A stretch of DNA of 64,000 bases, from the NCBI RefSeq assembly GCF_022352215.1, contig NZ_JAKRWF010000003.1, forward strand, positions 229,854-293,853, in the 5' to 3' direction. The notes under the pieces were generated by a model. The model was not told the origin of the DNA and searched no databases. It saw only the letters and a list, made by a program, of their open reading frames with translations. This DNA is from Flavihumibacter cheonanensis (lineage in GTDB: Bacteria > Bacteroidota > Bacteroidia > Chitinophagales > Chitinophagaceae). Shown here in pieces: positions 27,590-36,509 of the stretch (its first letter is position 1; every line of letters begins with the position of its first letter). A program made the translations under genes and the position numbers.

Positions 27590-27672
27590 ATCAAAATCAT
27601 TTGTATTAAAATTCCATCAATCGGGGCAATTGAAATTGCTTTGTTTAAACATGGGGCGCATGCAATTGATCC

Positions 27673-27690
27673 ATCCTTAACTTTAAGGAT
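27673..27690. promoter_or_regulatory. inverted repeat over the -7-like box of the tricorn-like gene
   Basis: ATCCTTA (27673-27679) and TAAGGAT (27684-27690) flank four bases. They cover TAACTTTA, a seven-of-eight match to TAnnTTTG, 20 bases before ATG 27706. It may be an operator or a start-site structure. Confidence 0.35.
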
Positions 27691-27705
27691 CTAAACAGCT
27701 GTAGT

Positions 27706-30700
27706 ATGAAATACATGTATAAGGCTTTGTTGGTCTGCCTGCTTGGGACAGGTTTGCAGGCCCAGGAAAATCCGCTCTGGATGCGGTATCCCAGTATTAG
27801 TCCGGATGGCAAAACCATTGCCTTTGGTTACAAAGGTGATATCTACCGCGTGGATGCAGCCGGCGGAGTTGCCATCCCGCTCACCATTCACGAGGCACAG
27901 GACATGATGCCTGTCTGGAGCAGGGATGGTAAAAGCATTGCGTTTGCATCTGACCGTTATGGCAACTTCGATGTATTTGTAATGCCTGCAACAGGTGGAG
28001 CACCTGTGCGTTTAACTCATCACAGTTCACCTGATTTTCCATTTGATTTTTCTCCTGACAACAAACAGGTACTATTTGGCAGTTCAAGGAATATTCCAGC
28101 AGAGAATATCCGGTTTTACAGTCCGCGTTTGTTTCAGAATTTATATTCCGTTTCGGTTACAGGTGGACGTAATATCCTGCTTAGTTCAGCCGGAATGGAT
28201 ATTGCACGCTATAACAGCAAAGGCACACAGATCGTATTCCAGGATCGGAAAGGATATGAAGATGCCTGGCGCAAGCATCACAATTCTTCTGTAACCCGCG
28301 ATATCTGGGTAATGGAAACAGCTTCCAATACCTTCCGTAAGATATCAGGTTATGAAGGCGAGGATCGGGAGCCGGTATTCAGTAGCGATGATCAGTTCAT
28401 CTATTACCTGAGTGAAAAAAATGGTAACCAGAATATTTACAAGGCGCCGGTATTAAACCGGATGGCGGAACAACAGCTCACCAAATTGGATCGCCACCCG
28501 GTGCGTCATTTAACAGCAAGTAAAGACAATACTCTCTGTTATACCTACAACGGTGAGATCTATACACTGAAGGAGGGTGAGCAACCGAAAAAACTGGCTG
28601 TACAGATCTTTAATGATGGCAGAGCAGGAGTTACTAAAAATGTATCCATCAATGGCAATGTGACCCAATTTGCCTTATCTCCCAATGGAAAAGAAATTGC
28701 TTTTGTAACGCGCGGTGAAATCTTTGTAACCAGTGTGGAAGGCAAACAAACCAAACGCATCACCAATACACCCCAGCAGGAAAGAATGGTGCAATGGAGT
28801 CCCGATGGCAAGTCGCTGGTTTATGCTGCTGAACGCAATGATAACTGGGATATTTACCAGGCAACAATTGCCCGCGCAGAAGAGCCTTATTTCTATGCTG
28901 CAACTGTGATTAATGAAACGCCCCTGATTGCTACTGCTGAAGAAGAATACCAGCCGAAATTTTCTCCGGATGGCAAAGAGATTGCGTATGTAGCAGAACG
29001 GAATCAGTTGAAAGTGTATAACCTCGCAACAAAGAAAACGCGCACACTGTTACCAACTGGACATAATTATTCCTACGCAGATGGCGACTGGGATTTTAAT
29101 TGGAGTCCGGATGGTCAATGGATCATCAGTGACGACAGTGATGGCAAAATGTTTTCCGACAATATGGCTATGATCAAGGCCGATGGAAGTGGAGGTATTC
29201 AGCACCCGATCAAGAGTGGCTTTGGTCAGGGTAATTCCAAATGGGGCATGGATGGCAAAGCGGTATTCTGGACCAGTTCCAAGGAAGGCCGGAAATCACT
29301 GGCCATGCAGGGCAGCCGGGAAGTGGATATTTATGCAGGATTTTTGGACCAGGACCTCTATGATAAGTTTAAGTTGAGTAAGGAAGAGTATGCGTTGGTG
29401 GAGGAGAGGAAGAATGGAGGAAAGGAAGAGGGAAAAAAGGAAGAGGGGGTAATGGAGAAGGGAGGAAAGGGAGAAGGGAAGAAAGGGAAGAAGGAGGTGA
29501 AGGCGCCTGAAGAGGAAAAACCGAAGTGGACACCATTGCTGGAGAATCTGGAGAACAGGGTGGCAAGGCTCACCATTAATTCCAGTTCTATTGCAGATTA
29601 TGCAGTGAACAAGGATGCTTCCAAGATTTATTACCTGGCGGCTTTTGAGAAAGGCTATGATCTTTGGGTAACAGAGCCGCGTACCAAAGAAACCAAGATA
29701 CTGGCCAAACTGGGAGGTACACCCAGCGGTATCCAGATGAGCAAGGATGGTAAGAGTCTGTTTGTAACCAATCGCGGTGCATTGGTGAAGATTGATGAAG
29801 CAGGGAAGATTGCTCCGGTTGCGATAGATGGCGAAATGGTCTTAAATGCCGCAGCAGAGCGTGAATATATTTTTGATCATGCCTGGAGACAGGTGCAGAA
29901 GAAATTCTATGATCCCAAGATACACGGCATTGATTGGGAGGGACTGAAAAAAGACTATGCACGTTTCCTGCCCCATATCAGCAATAACTATGATTTCCAG
30001 GAACTGCTCAGTGAACTGTTGGGAGAACTGAATGCTTCACATACAGGAGGACGTTATAGTCCGCAAATGCAGAACCCTGATGCCACTGCTGCACTCGGCC
30101 TGCTCTATGATGAAAGCAAGGGTGGCAATGGACTGATCGTAACAGAAGTAATCGAAGGAGGCCCTCTGGATCGTGCGGAAAGCAAAGTAAAAGCGGGTGT
30201 GGTGATCGAAAAGATTGATGGCGTGGCCATCAGCCAGGAGAACGACTGGACAGCTTTACTGAATCGCAAAGCAGAGAAGAATACCTTGCTCAGTTTGTAT
30301 GATCCTGCAACCGGCAAACGCTGGGAGGAATCCACCAAACCGATCAGCTTCCAGGATGAAGCATCGCTGATGTACAAACGCTGGGTGAAGAAGATGGATG
30401 CGATGGTGAACAAACTTAGTGGCGGTAAAGTGGGCTATGTGCATGTGCAGGGCATGAACGATGGTAGTTTCAGAAACACGTTTGATGCAGTTCTGGGTAA
30501 GAATGGCGACAAAGAAGCACTGATTGTGGACACCCGCTTTAATGGAGGTGGCTGGTTGCACGACGACCTGCTGACATTCCTGAGCGCCAAGCGGTACCTG
30601 GATTTTGCGCCCCAGGGCAATCGCCTGAAAGATGGAGAGCCGGCAGGCAGGTGGAGCAAACCCAGTTGTGTGGTAATGAGTGAGGGTAACTATTCCGATG

Positions 30701-30996
30701 CCTTTATCTTCCCCTATGTGTACAAGCAGCAGGGCGTTGGTAAACTGATCGGCATGCCGGTTCCTGGCACCGGTACAGCAGTTTGGTGGGAGCAGCAGAT
30801 CGATCCGACCATTGTGTTTGGCATTCCTATGATTGCTACCATTGGAAAAGAAGGAAGACCAACAGAGAATTTGCAATTGGAGCCGGATATCAGGGTGCCA
30901 TTATCGTATGAGGATTTTCTGAATGGAAAGGATGCACAGATAGAGGCAGCGGTGAAGGAGATGTTGAAGACGATTGGTGAAAAGAAGGGGTTTTGA
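27706..30996 (+). CDS. tricorn-protease-like S41 peptidase
   Basis: The 1096 residues have a signal peptide (YKALLVCLLGTGLQAQ). A TolB/tricorn beta-propeller with repeated SPDGKxIAF strands occupies about residues 25-550. A lysine/glutamate/glycine-rich linker covers residues 563-605. A helical region and a PDZ domain (GLIVTEVIEGGPLDRAESKV, then KIDGVAI) come next. The S41 catalytic domain has ALIVDTRFNGGGWLHDD and VVMSEGNYSDAFIFPYVY with the likely nucleophile Ser. It is probably a periplasmic oligopeptide-degrading protease. Confidence 0.92.
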   Translation: MKYMYKALLVCLLGTGLQAQENPLWMRYPSISPDGKTIAFGYKGDIYRVDAAGGVAIPLTIHEAQDMMPVWSRDGKSIAFASDRYGNFDVFVMPATGGAPVRLTHHSSPDFPFDFSPDNKQVLFGSSRNIPAENIRFYSPRLFQNLYSVSVTGGRNILLSSAGMDIARYNSKGTQIVFQDRKGYEDAWRKHHNSSVTRDIWVMETASNTFRKISGYEGEDREPVFSSDDQFIYYLSEKNGNQNIYKAPVLNRMAEQQLTKLDRHPVRHLTASKDNTLCYTYNGEIYTLKEGEQPKKLAVQIFNDGRAGVTKNVSINGNVTQFALSPNGKEIAFVTRGEIFVTSVEGKQTKRITNTPQQERMVQWSPDGKSLVYAAERNDNWDIYQATIARAEEPYFYAATVINETPLIATAEEEYQPKFSPDGKEIAYVAERNQLKVYNLATKKTRTLLPTGHNYSYADGDWDFNWSPDGQWIISDDSDGKMFSDNMAMIKADGSGGIQHPIKSGFGQGNSKWGMDGKAVFWTSSKEGRKSLAMQGSREVDIYAGFLDQDLYDKFKLSKEEYALVEERKNGGKEEGKKEEGVMEKGGKGEGKKGKKEVKAPEEEKPKWTPLLENLENRVARLTINSSSIADYAVNKDASKIYYLAAFEKGYDLWVTEPRTKETKILAKLGGTPSGIQMSKDGKSLFVTNRGALVKIDEAGKIAPVAIDGEMVLNAAAEREYIFDHAWRQVQKKFYDPKIHGIDWEGLKKDYARFLPHISNNYDFQELLSELLGELNASHTGGRYSPQMQNPDATAALGLLYDESKGGNGLIVTEVIEGGPLDRAESKVKAGVVIEKIDGVAISQENDWTALLNRKAEKNTLLSLYDPATGKRWEESTKPISFQDEASLMYKRWVKKMDAMVNKLSGGKVGYVHVQGMNDGSFRNTFDAVLGKNGDKEALIVDTRFNGGGWLHDDLLTFLSAKRYLDFAPQGNRLKDGEPAGRWSKPSCVVMSEGNYSDAFIFPYVYKQQGVGKLIGMPVPGTGTAVWWEQQIDPTIVFGIPMIATIGKEGRPTENLQLEPDIRVPLSYEDFLNGKDAQIEAAVKEMLKTIGEKKGF
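29395..29520 (+). repeat. purine-only low-complexity insert within the tricorn-like gene
   Basis: About 120 bases contain almost only A and G (GGAAGAGGGAAAAAAGG-type words) and stay in frame, encoding a K/E/G-rich linker between propeller and protease halves. Composition differs sharply from flanking codons. Confidence 0.7.
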
Positions 30997-31007
30997 CCTT
31001 CGGTCAA

Positions 31008-31035
31008 GTGAAAGGTGAAAAGTGAAAGGTGAAAG
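31008..31035 (+). repeat. four tandem GTGAAAG heptamers
   Basis: GTGAAAG, GTGAAAA, GTGAAAG and GTGAAAG follow one another at exact seven-base spacing. Further purine-rich variants run on to about 31060. They start one base after a hairpin TTGACC-TTC-GGTCAA (30993-31007) that includes the stop codon of the tricorn-like gene. Confidence 0.75.
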
Positions 31036-31149
31036 AGTGAGAGGGGAAGAGGTGAAAATATGGATTTCCTTAAGGGAAAGATAAAAATAAGGGGTGGCGA
31101 ACGATTTTGGGGGATTCCTTCGTTAGTTTGGAGCGTGAAATTATCCAAC

Positions 31150-32253
31150 ATGAAGAACTCCTCCGGAATCAGTCGCCGCCCTTTTTTGTTCTGCAGTCTT
31201 ATGGCGCTCCTGTTTCTTTCTATTTCCTTCAGTGTAAATGCCCAAACCATTACGGGTGTTTGGAGGGGCAAGATCAAAGGGCAGCAGGCGGAAGTGAAAA
31301 TTGTGAAATCAGGAGATGAGTTAGTAGGAGTAGCCTATTATTATCAGAAGAAGAACAAATACAAACGCTACAGTTTACGCGGCCATTTTGATCCCAATAC
31401 CAATTCAGTGATCTGGTGGGATGAGATGTTGCTGGATGATTACGGCACAGGGGGCATCATGCAACTCAGGCCCGATGCCGGTGCACAGATGATGGTTGCG
31501 GATTTTAATTGTCCGGGTGGCGAGGAAATGTACCTCGATGGCACCAGTTCCAGTCGCGATAAACAAAACAGTAAAAATGGGGAGGTTCATCTCCAGAAAA
31601 TGTCAAAGCCTATCTTCAATGATGAGTGGGATTTCATCATAGATAATTACTTCGTTGGGGGTAATGATCCGATCCTGATTGATAGTGTATCACAGATTAC
31701 GGCGAAAGTGAATTTTCCTGAGGAGAAGAATATGAAACCTGTGATGGTGATAGTTGCTCCGGGTAAGAGCAATCCTCCGCCTGCTGTAAGTGCTCCCGAG
31801 CCGGGTGCTGCAAACCCTACTCCTGCTCCGGTGGAGGCAACTGCTGCTCCTGCTCCAGTGGCAAGTGCACCCATAGATGTGGTGGAGAAGAAATTCACAA
31901 CCCGTAAGAATGTCCTGCAAACGGTGATTCCTATCACGGCCAAGACAATTGAGCTACGTTTTTATGACAATGCCCAGGTGGATGGTGACTCCATCGCACT
32001 TTTTCTGAATGGCAGGTTATTATTCAAAAATATCCGGTTGACGGAGGAGGCTTACACGATTAAGATCAATGCGGCTGATCTGCAGGCGGACAATGAGCTG
32101 GTAATGGTAGCCGAGAACCTGGGAAGCATCCCCCCGAACACTTCCTTTATGGTAGCGATTGTGGGTGACAAGAGATATGAAGCCCGTTTGTTCGCCAATG
32201 AGCAAAGCAGTGCGATGATCCGGCTGGTAAACCCGGAGTTGTTGAAAGAGTGA
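31150..32253 (+). CDS. exported protein with proline/alanine-rich linker, function unknown
   Basis: The 367 residues start at ATG 31150, which places the signal peptide (LFCSLMALLFLSISFSVNAQ) near the N-terminus. An N-terminal ~170-residue domain (GVWRGKIKGQQAEVKIV, then YYYQKKNKYKRYSLRGHFD) is followed by a Pro/Ala/Val linker (about residues 205-240). The C-terminal domain contains IELRFYDNAQVDGDSIALFLNGRLL and ELVMVAENLGSIPPNTSFMV, a beta-sandwich-like pattern seen in Bacteroidota secreted proteins. No catalytic motif is seen. Confidence 0.75.
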   Translation: MKNSSGISRRPFLFCSLMALLFLSISFSVNAQTITGVWRGKIKGQQAEVKIVKSGDELVGVAYYYQKKNKYKRYSLRGHFDPNTNSVIWWDEMLLDDYGTGGIMQLRPDAGAQMMVADFNCPGGEEMYLDGTSSSRDKQNSKNGEVHLQKMSKPIFNDEWDFIIDNYFVGGNDPILIDSVSQITAKVNFPEEKNMKPVMVIVAPGKSNPPPAVSAPEPGAANPTPAPVEATAAPAPVASAPIDVVEKKFTTRKNVLQTVIPITAKTIELRFYDNAQVDGDSIALFLNGRLLFKNIRLTEEAYTIKINAADLQADNELVMVAENLGSIPPNTSFMVAIVGDKRYEARLFANEQSSAMIRLVNPELLKE

Positions 32254-32264
32254 ACGCGCTAGCT

Positions 32265-32346
32265 GATTCAATTCATCGGATTTGATTCAATTCTGATTCA
32301 ATTAAAACTTGTTTTGATTCAATTATGCTGCCTGTTTGATTCAATT
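32265..32346 (+). repeat. five GATTCAATT repeats at helical spacing
   Basis: Copies begin at 32265, 32284, 32295, 32316 and 32338, so the steps are 19, 11, 21 and 22 bases, close to whole turns of DNA. All point the same way. The last copy contains the stop codon of the minus-strand winged-helix gene. They lie just past the end of the exported-protein gene at 32253. Confidence 0.85.
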
Positions 32347-32931
32347 TTTAAATAGGTTAATTGAGTCATCAAGTAATTTATCCTGCAATTTATAGCTGGT
32401 AGCCGGACCTTTTCCTTTAGAAAGGAGGATACCTTTTGTGACTAAATCTGCCAAATCACGGGTGGCGGTTGGTCGGGAAACTTTATTGATCTGTAAATAG
32501 AGTGTGTTGTTTATTTCCCCATAGATAAGAAGGAATTTCAGTGCAGCCGATTGTCTTTCGTTCAACTGGTATTTTTGATTGTATTGTACTACCAGCATTG
32601 AGGCTTCCTCCCTGGACATGATATAGGAACGTTCTCTTAAATACTCAGACACCAACACATTCATAGGGTTCCGATCCTTCAATTTGGGATTCCTTTTCAT
32701 CCGATTCAACAGTGCTGCTTTGGTGTTTGGGTCTATGAGTTCAGACTTTGCATGTTGAACTGCTTCCCGAAATAGATTATTATAGGCCTTTTGATCGGGG
32801 GAGCGCTCCACTCGGCTCATATCGGGGTATTTACTGACGATTGTTTTACCACGCACCACCCGAAATACCATGCTTTTTCCAAACTTGCCATGGAAATTAT
32901 GGAAGAGCAAATTGTTCTGTACGATTGCCAT
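32341..32931 (-). CDS. winged-helix protein with N-terminal GK-rich domain
   Basis: The 196 residues have two parts. The first ~95 (HNFHGKFGKSMVFRVVRGKT followed by IVSKYPDM) belong to a basic motif found in Bacteroidota hypothetical proteins. The last ~75 (NERQSAALKFLLIYGEI, then VSRPTATRDLADLVTKGILL) form a winged helix like that at the end of Fic proteins. No Fic motif is present. The gene is flanked by copies of GATTCAATT, five past its end and two inverted copies upstream, so it may be the protein that binds them. Confidence 0.7.
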   Translation of the reverse strand: MAIVQNNLLFHNFHGKFGKSMVFRVVRGKTIVSKYPDMSRVERSPDQKAYNNLFREAVQHAKSELIDPNTKAALLNRMKRNPKLKDRNPMNVLVSEYLRERSYIMSREEASMLVVQYNQKYQLNERQSAALKFLLIYGEINNTLYLQINKVSRPTATRDLADLVTKGILLSKGKGPATSYKLQDKLLDDSINLFKN

Positions 32932-33055
32932 AGATATTGATTTAGTGTAATATAAGAAATAAACACATCTTTCATTAATCTTTCAGTATGCTTACGTACA
33001 TCCTACGTATAATATCTAATAAACTAATAATAATCAGCGCATTATCAACCGATTG

Positions 33056-33073
33056 AATTGAATCAATTGAATC
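33056..33073 (-). repeat. two adjacent AATTGAATC repeats upstream of the winged-helix gene
   Basis: AATTGAATC occurs at 33056-33064 and 33065-33073. It is the reverse complement of the repeat past the other end of the winged-helix gene. The 251-base gap (32932-33182) otherwise shows no recognisable feature beyond A/T richness. Confidence 0.75.
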
Positions 33074-33182
33074 ACAATCAGTCACTTGCATCAATCCAGG
33101 GGAATATCTATATTGTCAAACTTATCCTTTGACCCCTCTCCGGGACTCAGGTGGCGAAGCATTACCCGAAACAAAAGAAACT

Positions 33183-34670
33183 ATGGCTATTGGACTGACC
33201 CCAAAATTCAAACAGGATTATCCACTGGAAAATCTTGATCAGAAAAGTTTTATCGTACTCGCAACAGAAGCAATCAAAAAACTGAATTGGAACCTACTCG
33301 CTTTAAGTGAAGATGGACTAATTGCTTTTACAAATTTCTCCTGGAGGTCTTATGGAGAGGAAATCAGTGTGCAAATTGAGGACGGAATAGCCATCATTCA
33401 AAGTTCCTGCACCGGGAACCAGATGGTTGACTGGGGAAAAAATAAAAAAAATGTAACTGCTTTCCTTTCTCAAATAGAAGCTGAAAAAACCAGCCTCTCC
33501 CAGGAGAACATGACCATCAAGCTGGAAGAATTACAGCAACAACTGAATATGATAAATGAAGAACATCCGGATGAGCTTGCAACAAAAGAACCAGCAACCA
33601 TCCAAAACTTCTTTTCCATTTTTATACCAACCGAAGGTTATTTCGTAACACCGATACTAATCATTTTTAACATCCTTGTATTCATCCTGATGCTGGTGTC
33701 GGGGGTTAATATTTTTCAACCGGAAAACGAGGAACTTCTTTTCTGGGGTGCAAATTTCCGTCCGTATACATTGGATGGTCAGTATTGGCGGCTCTTTACA
33801 TCCTGTTTTGTTCATATTGGGGTATTACATCTCTTACTTAACATGTATGCATTAGTCTACATAGGTTTGTTACTGGAGCCTTACCTTGGAAAAACCAGAA
33901 TGCTGGCAGCTTATCTCATAACCGGAATTGCTGCAAGTCTGGCAAGTTTATGGTGGAATGAACTCACCATAAGCGCAGGTGCCTCGGGTGCCATTTTCGG
34001 AATGTATGGGGTATTTCTGGCATTACTCACTACGAACCTGATAGAAAAAACACAACAGAAGACATTATTGACAAGTATTATTATATACATCGGCTATAAT
34101 TTGGTGTATGGCCTGAGGCCAAACAGCGGAATTGACAATGCGGCACATATAGGCGGATTGGTAAGCGGGTTATTAATTGGTTACTCATTTGTTCCCAGTT
34201 TAAAATCATTTGAGAACAAAAGTCTCAAAGCAGCTACCATTGGAGTTTTATTGTTGGTTCTTTCCGCTTCGGGTTTTGCAATTTGTACAACCCTTCCAAA
34301 TGATATCGCCAATTACGAAAAAGAGATGAAACGATTTGTATCAATGGAACTAATGGCGTTGGAAGTATTTAATTTGCCGGAAGGAACATCAAAAGATTCC
34401 ATACTTATCGAAATAAAGGATCGGGGTCTGTATTACTGGAACGAAAACCTGCAATTATTGCAAAATTTTGATGACGCAGATTTACCGAAAGCTATTAAAA
34501 AAAGAAACGAAAAACTGAAAGAATACTGCCAGGTCCGGATCAAATCTTATGAAACCATGTATAAAGCGGTAGAACAGGATACTAATCAATACCAACAGGA
34601 AATGCAGACATACAATCAACAAATTGAGAAATTGATTTCAGAAATAGCAGGAGATCAGTTGAAGCCATAA
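33183..34670 (+). CDS. rhomboid-family intramembrane serine protease
   Basis: The 495 residues start at ATG 33183. A ~160-residue soluble N-terminal domain precedes about six membrane segments. The catalytic serine is in SAGASGAIFGMYG (Ser268), and the partner histidine is in NAAHIGGLVSGLL (His322). HIGVLHLLLNMYAL provides the oxyanion-region His and Asn. The C-terminal ~110 residues are soluble and charged. The enzyme cleaves substrates inside the membrane. It lies 12 bases before an aspartic-protease-like gene. Confidence 0.92.
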   Translation: MAIGLTPKFKQDYPLENLDQKSFIVLATEAIKKLNWNLLALSEDGLIAFTNFSWRSYGEEISVQIEDGIAIIQSSCTGNQMVDWGKNKKNVTAFLSQIEAEKTSLSQENMTIKLEELQQQLNMINEEHPDELATKEPATIQNFFSIFIPTEGYFVTPILIIFNILVFILMLVSGVNIFQPENEELLFWGANFRPYTLDGQYWRLFTSCFVHIGVLHLLLNMYALVYIGLLLEPYLGKTRMLAAYLITGIAASLASLWWNELTISAGASGAIFGMYGVFLALLTTNLIEKTQQKTLLTSIIIYIGYNLVYGLRPNSGIDNAAHIGGLVSGLLIGYSFVPSLKSFENKSLKAATIGVLLLVLSASGFAICTTLPNDIANYEKEMKRFVSMELMALEVFNLPEGTSKDSILIEIKDRGLYYWNENLQLLQNFDDADLPKAIKKRNEKLKEYCQVRIKSYETMYKAVEQDTNQYQQEMQTYNQQIEKLISEIAGDQLKP

Positions 34671-34682
34671 CAATCTTATAGC

Positions 34683-35669
34683 ATGAAAAATATTCTCCTA
34701 TTATTACTGGTAGGACTAAACCTGTCGGCTCAGGAAAAAGCAGGTGAACCGAGTCCAAAATTACTTCCATCAGAACTGATCAATGACCACTTCTTCCTGA
34801 AAATTCCAACAAGTAACGGAGATACTATAATGGGATATTGTGATACAGGTGGCGGGTTTACAGCCCTGTACCAGGCAACAGCAAAGAAATTCGGATTAGA
34901 AAATGTTATCAGCCAGGTAACCATAAAAGGTGAAAGCACCCGGTACATAGAAGCAGCAGACATCTATTCTAATGACAAGATCCCTTATCCTGCAATAGCG
35001 AATTATTACAAAGGAAGTATAAAGGAGCCATTTTTTGAAGTCCCGGAAGACAATGCCGAATCATCCTATTTTTTGCGGCTAGCACCGCATGATGTATTCC
35101 TTGGACAATTCTTCTTTATAAATTACTCCTGGACATTCAATTATTTAACGAAAGAGTTATATATACATACGCCGTTGCACCCAGCTTTATCTGAAGTCAA
35201 TACACAGCAACTCGGCTTTAAAAAAGACAAAAATGGAAATAAATTATTTGGACATCCAAGCATGAAATTGGAGATAGATGAGAAAATGATTGATTTCTTA
35301 TTTGACACCGGAGCGATGTTTCTACTATCAGTTACTGGCAAAAAAGAATTGGGTACCACGGAAAATGCAATAGGTGGATCATTCATAGCTAAAAGCATAT
35401 TTGATCAATGGCGGCAGGAGCATCCGGACTGGAGATTCATTCCGAAGGGTGAATTAAATGGAGCTGATATGATAGAGGTTCCCGAAATAAGAGTGGGTGC
35501 AATGGTTGCGGGACCAGTATGGTTCTCCAAAAGACCGGATGAAGCCTGGTCGAAAGGAATGATCGGCAGCATGGACAAAGTAGTAAAAGGCGCGATTGGA
35601 GGATCTTTCCTGAAATACTTCAAGGTGACGATAGATTATAATAGCGAGTTGATACAGTTTGAAAAGTAG
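34683..35669 (+). CDS. exported aspartic protease-like protein with two DTG motifs
   Basis: The 328 residues have a signal peptide (ILLLLLVGLNLSAQ). Two aspartic-protease triads are visible in one chain: GYCDTGGGFTALY (Asp54) and FLFDTGAMFLLSV (Asp208), each preceded by a beta strand. Bacterial retropepsin-like proteins usually carry one motif per domain, so this could be a self-contained two-lobe enzyme. It is co-directional with the rhomboid gene (12 bases) and the following lipoprotein gene (4 bases), suggesting a proteolysis-related operon. Confidence 0.7.
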   Translation: MKNILLLLLVGLNLSAQEKAGEPSPKLLPSELINDHFFLKIPTSNGDTIMGYCDTGGGFTALYQATAKKFGLENVISQVTIKGESTRYIEAADIYSNDKIPYPAIANYYKGSIKEPFFEVPEDNAESSYFLRLAPHDVFLGQFFFINYSWTFNYLTKELYIHTPLHPALSEVNTQQLGFKKDKNGNKLFGHPSMKLEIDEKMIDFLFDTGAMFLLSVTGKKELGTTENAIGGSFIAKSIFDQWRQEHPDWRFIPKGELNGADMIEVPEIRVGAMVAGPVWFSKRPDEAWSKGMIGSMDKVVKGAIGGSFLKYFKVTIDYNSELIQFEK

Positions 35670-35673
35670 GGAA

Positions 35674-36504
35674 GTGAAAACAACTATTACATTATATGCA
35701 CTATTATCAACAATAATTTGTTGTAATGAGAAACCTCAACAGGCAGATCAGCAGGAATCAGATGAAATAAAGAAACAAGACAATATACTCATACATCAAG
35801 TACTGACTGATGCCCTTGATATTGCAGATCAGAATAAAACAAAAACATCATTCAGATATGAATTTAATTACACATTAGAAGACTCATCAAAGGAAATAAA
35901 AACAGAATTAGCTATGGGGTATCTCTTTGATGAAAATAGTAAACATTTAATAATTAGAAGGACTACTCCATCAGAGGTGATATTAACCATTTACAGTTCA
36001 GAAGTTAATAATTTTAAACTTCTTGTAGAAAGAACCGAATGGAAGTTGAATTATCTTAATGACACTATCAGAGACATTAATGGAGATTCTTACAATGATT
36101 ATATTATCCACACTTATCCATCTTCGGGTTGCTGTCTTGCCAACGTTTATCATGTTTATCTATACCAAAAACAGACCGGGTGCTTTACATCCGCCTATAA
36201 ATTTCTAAATCCAACATTTTATCCAAAAGAAAAAGTAATTCGCGGTTTAACATATGGCCACCCTGGAGAAGCTGGACTATACAAATTCAAGTGGTCCGGA
36301 ATACAATTGGATACAACTGAATATATATATCCATTGGATCCAGAAAAGAAAACATTCTTAAAGACAAGTAAAGAAACTATACATTTCACTAAAGATCAGG
36401 GCATATTAATGAGTAATTTACCAAGGGAATACATGAGTATTGATAGCATTACTTTAAACTGGTTCATGGATAACATATCCATTCCAAATGAAAGTGGGCA
36501 ATAA
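35674..36504 (+). CDS. XAC2610-like lipoprotein
   Basis: This 276-residue lipoprotein has the N-terminal sequence LYALLSTIICC. GTG 35674 is chosen because the TTG at 35659 lies inside the preceding gene. The C-terminal half has DINGDSYNDYIIHTYPSSGC, a calcium-loop-like DxNxDxxxD. It continues with NVYHVYLYQKQTGCFTSAYK, FLNPTFYPKEKVIRG and YKFKWSG. This layout resembles the XAC2610 family, whose members include inhibitors of type IV secretion lysozyme effectors. The assignment is by pattern and the function is uncertain. Confidence 0.55.
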   Translation: MKTTITLYALLSTIICCNEKPQQADQQESDEIKKQDNILIHQVLTDALDIADQNKTKTSFRYEFNYTLEDSSKEIKTELAMGYLFDENSKHLIIRRTTPSEVILTIYSSEVNNFKLLVERTEWKLNYLNDTIRDINGDSYNDYIIHTYPSSGCCLANVYHVYLYQKQTGCFTSAYKFLNPTFYPKEKVIRGLTYGHPGEAGLYKFKWSGIQLDTTEYIYPLDPEKKTFLKTSKETIHFTKDQGILMSNLPREYMSIDSITLNWFMDNISIPNESGQ

Positions 36505-36509
36505 ATTAC

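Noticed and set aside
27706-31060. Mobile element explaining the purine-rich tracts.
   Set aside because: No transposase, terminal inverted repeats or target duplication were seen; the tracts look like simple-sequence expansion.
32265-33073. GATTCAATT repeats as a CRISPR array.
   Set aside because: Repeats are nine bases with 2-13-base gaps, far too short for repeats and spacers, and no cas gene is near.
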